Source: Centrapalus pauciflorus
Taxonomy: Eukaryota > Streptophyta > Magnoliopsida > Asterales > Asteraceae
Assembly: GCA_020465985.1 (NCBI GenBank)
Contig: JAANYP010004442.1
Location: 204,217-268,216, forward strand
Direction: 5' to 3'
Length of the DNA stretch: 64,000 bases
Positions 59,001 to 64,000 of the stretch are shown one piece after another (positions within the stretch are counted from its first letter, which is position 1; every line of letters starts with the position of its first letter). Under the pieces are notes generated by a model. That model was not told the DNA's origin. It saw only the letters and a list, made by a program, of their open reading frames with translations, and searched no databases. The translations under genes and the position numbers were made by a program.

Positions 59001-60768
59001 TCTGAGCCCTGGCCATAGACACGATCCCAATATCTCCCTTACGACGTTCCCCATACACAATCACACTCTCACTGTCAGAAATGGGTATACGGATGATCTT
59101 CTTGGCACACAGAATATCAGCCCGTCTGGCAGTCAACCAGTCCATACCCACAATCACATCAAAGCTACTGATCTCAATCGGCAGCAAATCAATTTCAAAC
59201 TGATGGGAATCTATTTCTAACACACAATCCCGATAAACCCGACTCACCAACATCGAACTCCCATCAACCCTCTCGACAATCAATGGAACAGACAAAGGAG
59301 AAGCAGACATACTAAAATACGCACAAAATGTAACAGACACATAGGAGCGATCTGCCCCGGAATCAAATAACACACGAGCTCGAAGTCCGTTAAGGATATA
59401 CGTACCCGAAACAACGTCTGTAGCATCCCGTGCCTCCTCTGCGGTAGCCTGAAACACACGCCCGCGGCCTCTCGGAACTGTCTCACGGCGGCTGGACGAC
59501 GACGGCTCGGCCCTGGCCCCACTCGAACTAGCACCCTGTACTGCCGGCCCCGGCTCTGGACAATCCCTAACCCGATGCCCTGGTCTGCCACATCTGAAAC
59601 ATAACGGCTCAGGCACCGTACAAACTGAAGCGGCGTGGCCCCGTTGGCCGCACCGGAAACAACGTGGCTGCTCCGATAAACACTGTCCGGAATGGCGCCG
59701 GTGACATTTCGGGCACTCCCGATCACCATAAGAACTCTCAACACGACTACCGGACGCCTGGGACCCCTGTCCCACACTACTCTGGCTCTGTACTCCTGAC
59801 CCCTGACTCTGGCCCTGACCCTGACGTCTCGATCGACGATCTCGACCCCGGTCCCTATCCCGTCTCTGACCCGACCCTTGCCCTGAAGTCTGCCCAAAAC
59901 CCTGACCTGAAAACTGCCACTGATCCGGACGCTGATCACTGGGGGCGTCCCCGGAAGACCTCCACACACTGGACGGCTGCTCGGAAGTCCCAGTCCGCTG
60001 CCTCTGAGATGAGGGCTGCTCCCTCTGCTTGAGGATCTCCCGCTCCCTCATGCGGGCCATCTCAAGGGCTCTAGCAAATGTCGGAGTATCGTGCAACCCC
60101 ACAAACTCTCGAATATCAGATCGGAGCCCATCTATGAACGCATCGGCTTTACGGCTCTCCGTGTCAACATGCTGAGGCGCAAACTGTGAATACTCGTTGA
60201 ATCGGTCGACATACTGCTGGACCGTCATATTGCCCTGCTGCAAATGGAGAAATCGGCGCTCCATCTCCCGTCTCTCATCCCTCGGAACGTACTGTAGTTC
60301 AAACATAGCCCTGAACTGCTCCCAGGTCATAGCATAAGCGGCGGACTCAGTCATCGACGACTCAATCGATTTCCACCACTGCAAAGCACCGCCCCGTAAC
60401 TGATATGCGGCATACCCAACCATATCTCTAGGATCCACATGGGCCACTCGGAACGCGCCCTCAATCTCTCGCTCCCATGCGATGGCCGCCCCCGGCTCAC
60501 CGTCACCCCGAAACTGCGGCGGAGCTCCTGTCATAAAATCCTTGAAGGACCCGCCCCGCTGAGAAGATGACGAAGCACCACCCCTAGACTCAGTCTCGGC
60601 ATGCTGAATAACTGGCCCCAAACTCTGACCCTGCTCACGCTCTTGCTCTTTCTGCTTCCTGTAAAACTCGGTAAGGACATCTAGCAACTCGGATTTACGA
60701 ATATACTCGTCACTGGGCGGCTTACCCGCGCCCGAACCCTCACCCTGATCTGCCATGATAATCTGCAC
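56092..60768 (-). CDS. gag-pol polyprotein of Ty3/gypsy chromovirus, unit 2, intact
   Basis: The 1558-aa translation is the same as that of unit 1 as far as compared, with identical domains, catalytic residues and zinc knuckles, shifted by exactly 6661 bp. The absence of any stop or frameshift in two copies, together with the near-identical LTRs, indicates either a very recent duplication or ongoing homogenisation. It lies between LTR2 and LTR3 with its own primer site and polypurine tract, and so looks complete. Confidence 0.93.
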   Translation of the reverse strand: MQIIMADQGEGSGAGKPPSDEYIRKSELLDVLTEFYRKQKEQEREQGQSLGPVIQHAETESRGGASSSSQRGGSFKDFMTGAPPQFRGDGEPGAAIAWEREIEGAFRVAHVDPRDMVGYAAYQLRGGALQWWKSIESSMTESAAYAMTWEQFRAMFELQYVPRDERREMERRFLHLQQGNMTVQQYVDRFNEYSQFAPQHVDTESRKADAFIDGLRSDIREFVGLHDTPTFARALEMARMREREILKQREQPSSQRQRTGTSEQPSSVWRSSGDAPSDQRPDQWQFSGQGFGQTSGQGSGQRRDRDRGRDRRSRRQGQGQSQGSGVQSQSSVGQGSQASGSRVESSYGDRECPKCHRRHSGQCLSEQPRCFRCGQRGHAASVCTVPEPLCFRCGRPGHRVRDCPEPGPAVQGASSSGARAEPSSSSRRETVPRGRGRVFQATAEEARDATDVVSGTYILNGLRARVLFDSGADRSYVSVTFCAYFSMSASPLSVPLIVERVDGSSMLVSRVYRDCVLEIDSHQFEIDLLPIEISSFDVIVGMDWLTARRADILCAKKIIRIPISDSESVIVYGERRKGDIGIVSMARAQRYVSKGCETFLAYVVDARKEKKTLEDIPVIREFPEVFPEELPGLPPDRQVEFRIDLVPGAVPIAKTPYRLAPTEMRELMSQLQELLDRGFIRPSSSPWGAPVLFVKKKDGSMRMCIDYRELNKVTVKNRYPLPRIDDLFDQLQGSSYFSKIDLRSGYHQLRVRDEDVPKTAFRTRYGHYEFLVMPFGLTNAPAAFMDLMNRVCRTMLDRFVIVFIDDILIYSQSAEDHEQHLREILTVLRREKLYAKLSKCEFWLREVQFLGHVVSAEGIKVDPAKIEAVMSWEPPRSVPEIRSFLGLAGYYRRFIQDFSRIALPLTRLTRQSVPFEWSEGQERAFRELKTRLCQAPVLALPEGTDDFVVYCDASGSGLGCVLMQRGKVIAYASRQLKTYEENHTVHDLELDAIVFALKIWRHYLYGSRFIVYTDHKSLQYLFSQKDLNMRQRRSLELFKDYDCEIQYHPGRANVVADALSRRACGQTVISRASRLEITSTLVDSLRIAQQEGLRGDNVKRERLIGQLESLIRDDRGLLVFHDRVWVPRVGNLRQLILDESHRSRLSVHPGSTKMYRDLRDFYWWPGMKRDVGRYVEQCMTCLRVKAEHQKPHGHLQPLEIPEWKWYHITMDFIVRLPRTVRGNDMIWVIVDRLTKSAHFLAVRGTITMDQLARLYINEVVSRHGIPMSITSDRDTRFTSRFWQSFQRELGTRVQLSTAYRPQTDGQTERTNQTLEDMLRACAIDFSGNWDVHLPLVEFAYNNSYHATIKMAPFEALYGRRCLTPVCWGEVGERPISGPELLQETSDKVAVIREHMRVAQSRQKSYADRRLKELEFSVGDRVLLKVSPWKGVIRFRHRGKLSPRYIGPFEIVERVRDQAYRLRLPSELAGVHDTFHVSHLRKCLATDDQYVPLSEITVDDQLRYVEQPEAVTDRKIKKLRNKEIALVLVQWRHHKGTNATWEPESEMRSRYPHLFQNSS

Positions 60769-60922
60769 AAAGCAAAACGATTAACCACAAGGGATAAATC
60801 ACCCAGCATTATACACTAAGCCAGGTCGGTTAATCCACTATATAATCGCAAACGATCCCCCATGGACCGGAACAAGGTCTAAGTTAAGCATCCACTAATG
60901 ATACTCAAGCTTCAAACCACAA

Positions 60923-60934
60923 GCTCTGATACCA
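60923..60934 (-). other. tRNA-iMet primer binding site, unit 2
   Basis: TGGTATCAGAGC on the minus strand, three bases from the end of LTR3, as in unit 1. Confidence 0.92.
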
Positions 60935-60937
60935 TGC

Positions 60938-62717
60938 TGTAACACCCCTCCCGATCCCGGAAATGCCACGTCAATACAATATCATAGGTGGCAATAACGC
61001 AACGGATCCATAACGCACGTGTCGTAGGATAATGCAGATTACGGTTAATTAAAACTTTAAACTTCATACATAATAACCCATGTTTACATTTCATAATTCC
61101 ATATAGCAAAACACATAATCCCGATCACTAATACATTGTTTTATACAGACACAAAACCATCCCAGATCTTCAATCTATCTCGGATCTACCTCGGCTGTAG
61201 CTGCGGTCCTTTCTGATTCCCTGAACATGTTAGACTCGATAACGTGAGCTATAAAGCCCGTGAGCACGCGAGGGTTGACACTGCACAGAACACATAGCAC
61301 ATAGCACGCAAAACCCTGTCCCTGTCCCTGTCCCGATAACCCAACACACATCTCAGGTATAAAGCACAAGTATGAGATCGGACACAGCCCTGTGGGGACC
61401 CCTCCCCGATGGACACATCGCACACAGCAATGGTCGGTAATACCCTGTAGCACGGAAGCTACCCGGCTACAGGCCCTGCCGTATATATACGCCCCAAGGA
61501 CTGTAAGGGACAGTCAACCCGCGCGATTCCCCTTCGCGACTTATCGTCCGTATGGAACTCATCACGGACCCCTGAACCGATCTCGCATCTCATACATAAC
61601 ACATATAAGGAATAGAGCATACCTGAGGTTCACGTCCCTGTCTCACATAGGTATAACACGCACAATATAGCTATTCAACTATAACGTAAAGGATGGCGCG
61701 CGTTTTAGAAAACGTCTCGAGTACTCACCTGATTGGTTCCCCGAAGTCTGAGCGCCCTGATCAAATCCGGCTCGAGATCCGCTAGTCCCTGTGATCACAC
61801 GGATAGCCCAACAATCAATCACAATTTCCCAATTATCACATATCACATGATTACAACAATTCGGACTCAATTCAAACCCGATAGTCCCACGAAACCGAAA
61901 CCCGACCAATACCCGAACTCAACCCGAACTTGACTCAAAGCAATCCCAAACAAGACCCTGACCCAAACAAAACACAGCCCAAGCAATCTCGAAGGAAACC
62001 CGACACAATTCGACCCAAACTCAATTTACAAGGTTAAACTCGGATTTCCCCAACAGGTCCTTGGTCGCGCCGCGGAGACCCTGGTGGTCGCGCCGCGACC
62101 CCGCGAAAACCTGAACCCCTGACCTGCGATTTCAGCTCTGTCCAGGAGCCATAGCTCCTTCACAAACACGAATTCAATCCCAAATAAGCACATATAAACA
62201 CCACATAACCTCTTCTCTGAAGCTCAAAAACTATTACATAGATTACACACATACAACTCAATTTTAAGCCATTAGATTGAGGTTCTTTACCTTCTTTGAG
62301 CTCCAACACAACAAAGATGAAGGAGATGAAGTTAAATCTCAAAATCCACAAGTAATTGGGGGCTGGATTTGGCTTTCCTCTGCTGGAGCTTCACATAACA
62401 CACACATACACACTTTAGGGTTGAAGAAAATGGATAAGGGGAAAAGAAGATAAGCATCTATATACGTCCCTTATCTCAACCCGGTCCCGAACCCATTAAC
62501 CCGAACCCGATATCGCATTTTCAATATTTATGCCCATTTAATCCCACGATCTCAAAAATATAATCCGTTCATTAAAATTATAACCCGGTGACACGCAAGC
62601 CCAATCCCGACACGTATCAATCCACGAAACGGGATATAATTCGACCAACCCAATATTAGTAAATTATTTATCCACTAAAATAATTCCACGTACCAGGTCA
62701 AATTAACGGATGTTACA
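60938..62717 (-). repeat. LTR3 (outer 5' LTR), 1780 bp
   Basis: It carries the same 11-bp-longer variant and C as LTR2, and ends at GATGTTACA followed by the right AAACA duplication. As the outer 5' LTR it should contain the promoter of the full-length minus-strand transcript. A duplicated GGTCGCGCCGCG word (near 62065 and 62090) is the most GC-rich part of the LTR. Confidence 0.93.
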
Positions 62718-62722
62718 AAACA
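62718..62722. repeat. 5-bp target-site duplication, right (AAACA)
   Basis: Matches 47622..47626 on the far side of the array. Confidence 0.85.
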
Positions 62723-64000
62723 TATCTATATTTAATCAATCACGTGTAATATATGTGTTAATAATCTAGTAATAGCATAAAAGAATTATTTTTGTTAATA
62801 ACTTATCATATGGGTTGATAATAATAACATAACAACAAATATAATTTTTTCCAATATCAATTTTATTTGTTTTCATATCATGTTTTTTAGTATCATAATT
62901 AATGTCGTTTGAATGCTTAATCTATTGAAGTTTGGTAATAATATATTTTTATCGTTATATAATTTTAATAATATTTTATGATTGTATTTATTTTAAATAA
63001 ATATAGCATATATCTTTTAGACATTCCCGGCGTAAATACATGGGGTAACAAACCAGTTTATCGATATATAATTTCTCTTTTATGCTTAGATACAAGAAGT
63101 CAAGAAGGCTCTCTCGGTGCGTAGTGGGATATATTCATTAATTACTACTATATTTAATTTAATTGTTTTTTCTGAAATTTTGATTATAACATTTATAAAT
63201 ATTAGAACAGTTTAGTAATTTATAACAAATAAAGCATTCCAAAATTCTGAAATTACAATTATATTTGAATATCAGATTCATTGAATATTTTCTATATTAC
63301 TAAATAAATTAAATATACCTTGAATATCATAATCATCAAATATTTTTCATATTTAATTACCTTAGGTACGTAAACTAAATCTATATCTATATTCTATATC
63401 TATAATATATATCTATAATAAATACTATTAAAAGAGTAACAAAATTGACGCTTGTCATTTTCTCATTTTATTGACAATTATCATTTTGTTATTTAATTTG
63501 TCACTTCTCATTTTTACAAATTGTCATGTCATTTACTAGAATTATTAAAAATATCAAATCTAATATAATTCAATCCAATCTATTTTAACTATTAACTAAC
63601 TAAAATGTCATTAAAATAATTAAAAATTACACACACACACAGATATATATATATATATATATATATATTAATTTTTATGTTATGTTTATATAGTTTTAAG
63701 AAAAAAATTTATTAGATTTATCCTTGTAATACACGGGTTAATCTATCTATTTTATTAAAAGTGTAAATAGATCGACACTTGTCACATAACTATATCGCCA
63801 CTTGGCGTAACCTTCATTTGACACTTGTAGTTTACAATTTTTTTTATTAAAATGATTAATTTCAATTAATTATAGTTGCTATATTGTTAACAATTTTGGG
63901 TTAATGGAATCTCTTTTCAATGGGTGATAGAATGAAAATTGTGAATTAAGGGTTGATTTTAATTTATTAATAAAGCTAATAATTTATCGTATTTTAATTA
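62723..64000. other. AT-rich repeat-derived DNA, no gene seen
   Basis: It begins with the original neighbour of the insertion site, including the repeat copy at 62791..62919. Around 63640..63668 there is a short (CA)n/(TA)n microsatellite. Two Helitron-like starts are suggested by TACTATTAAAAGAGTAAC with CGCTTGTCATTTT (near 63423) and TTATTAAAAGTGTAAATAG with GACACTTGTCAC (near 63752). No Helitron 3' hairpin was found and no reading frame looks like a protein. Confidence 0.4.
62791..62919. repeat. direct repeat flanking the retrotransposon array, right copy
   Basis: Diverged direct copy of 46891..47019; see there. With the array removed the two copies would lie about 800 bp apart. Confidence 0.75.

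Larger units (their letters stand above)
47627..62717 (-). mobile_element. tandem Ty3/gypsy chromovirus array: LTR-internal-LTR-internal-LTR
   Basis: The array consists of LTR1 (47627..49395), internal region 1 (49396..54276), LTR2 (54277..56056), internal region 2 (56057..60937) and LTR3 (60938..62717). Both internal regions are 4881 bp and LTR2 and LTR3 are both 1780 bp, giving a repeat period of 6661 bp. The element is read on the minus strand, so LTR3 is the outer 5' LTR and LTR1 the outer 3' LTR. Each unit has an initiator-Met tRNA primer site, one gag-pol frame and a polypurine tract. The gene order PR-RT-RNaseH-INT plus a C-terminal chromodomain-like end places it with the Tekay/Del-type chromoviruses. 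A single AAACA duplication surrounds the whole array, with none at the middle LTR. Confidence 0.93.

Overview
The window is nuclear DNA from a flowering plant, most likely a eudicot. The genes are AT-rich and intron-rich with GT-AG introns, all recognised proteins are plant orthologues, and the space between and inside genes is filled with MITEs, a SINE, a Mutator-like element and a young Ty3/gypsy array. Asteraceae would fit, but that is a guess. No rRNA or tRNA gene, CRISPR array or bacterial-type feature was seen.

Layout, left to right. The last exon of an unrecognised gene lies at 2..181 (+). A complete CSTF64 gene (mRNA 3'-end cleavage factor, 10 exons, 541 aa) lies at 1642..7938 (-) with a SINE in one intron. 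About 2 kb of AT-rich DNA separates it from a divergently transcribed HSP90 co-chaperone p23 gene (9914..14277 +, 6 exons, 192 aa), which has a GC-AG intron carrying a MITE. The beta subunit of the F-actin capping protein (15490..20045 -, 8 exons, 255 aa) is convergent with p23. A PUS3/DEG1-type tRNA pseudouridine synthase (21140..33253 -, 15 exons, 442 aa) follows; its introns hold several transposons, including a 1.78-kb Pack-MULE with a captured U-box/ARM gene fragment. In these models every exon junction keeps the reading frame.

From 33.3 to 40.8 kb there is no gene: MITEs, a transposon sitting inside a (TA)n microsatellite, and a 1.3-kb TIR element filled with a GGGTA-type G-rich minisatellite. 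A four-MA3-domain translation regulator of the MRF/PDCD4-like family follows (40788..44680 +, 3 coding exons, 723 aa).

The most unusual gene is at 45766..46656 (-). It is an intronless 296-aa secreted precursor built from eleven dibasic-preceded CLE-like peptide units, nine of them almost identical 23-residue repeats. From 47627 to 62717 lies a tandem Ty3/gypsy chromovirus array, LTR-gagpol-LTR-gagpol-LTR on the minus strand, with two intact 1558-aa polyproteins and one 5-bp target duplication (AAACA) around the whole array. The last 1.3 kb is AT-rich repeat debris.

The genes do not form a pathway. CSTF64, p23, capping protein, PUS3 and the MA3 protein are unrelated housekeeping functions, as usual for a plant chromosome arm. 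Coordinates of spliced genes were built by hand from splice signals and protein-family similarity.
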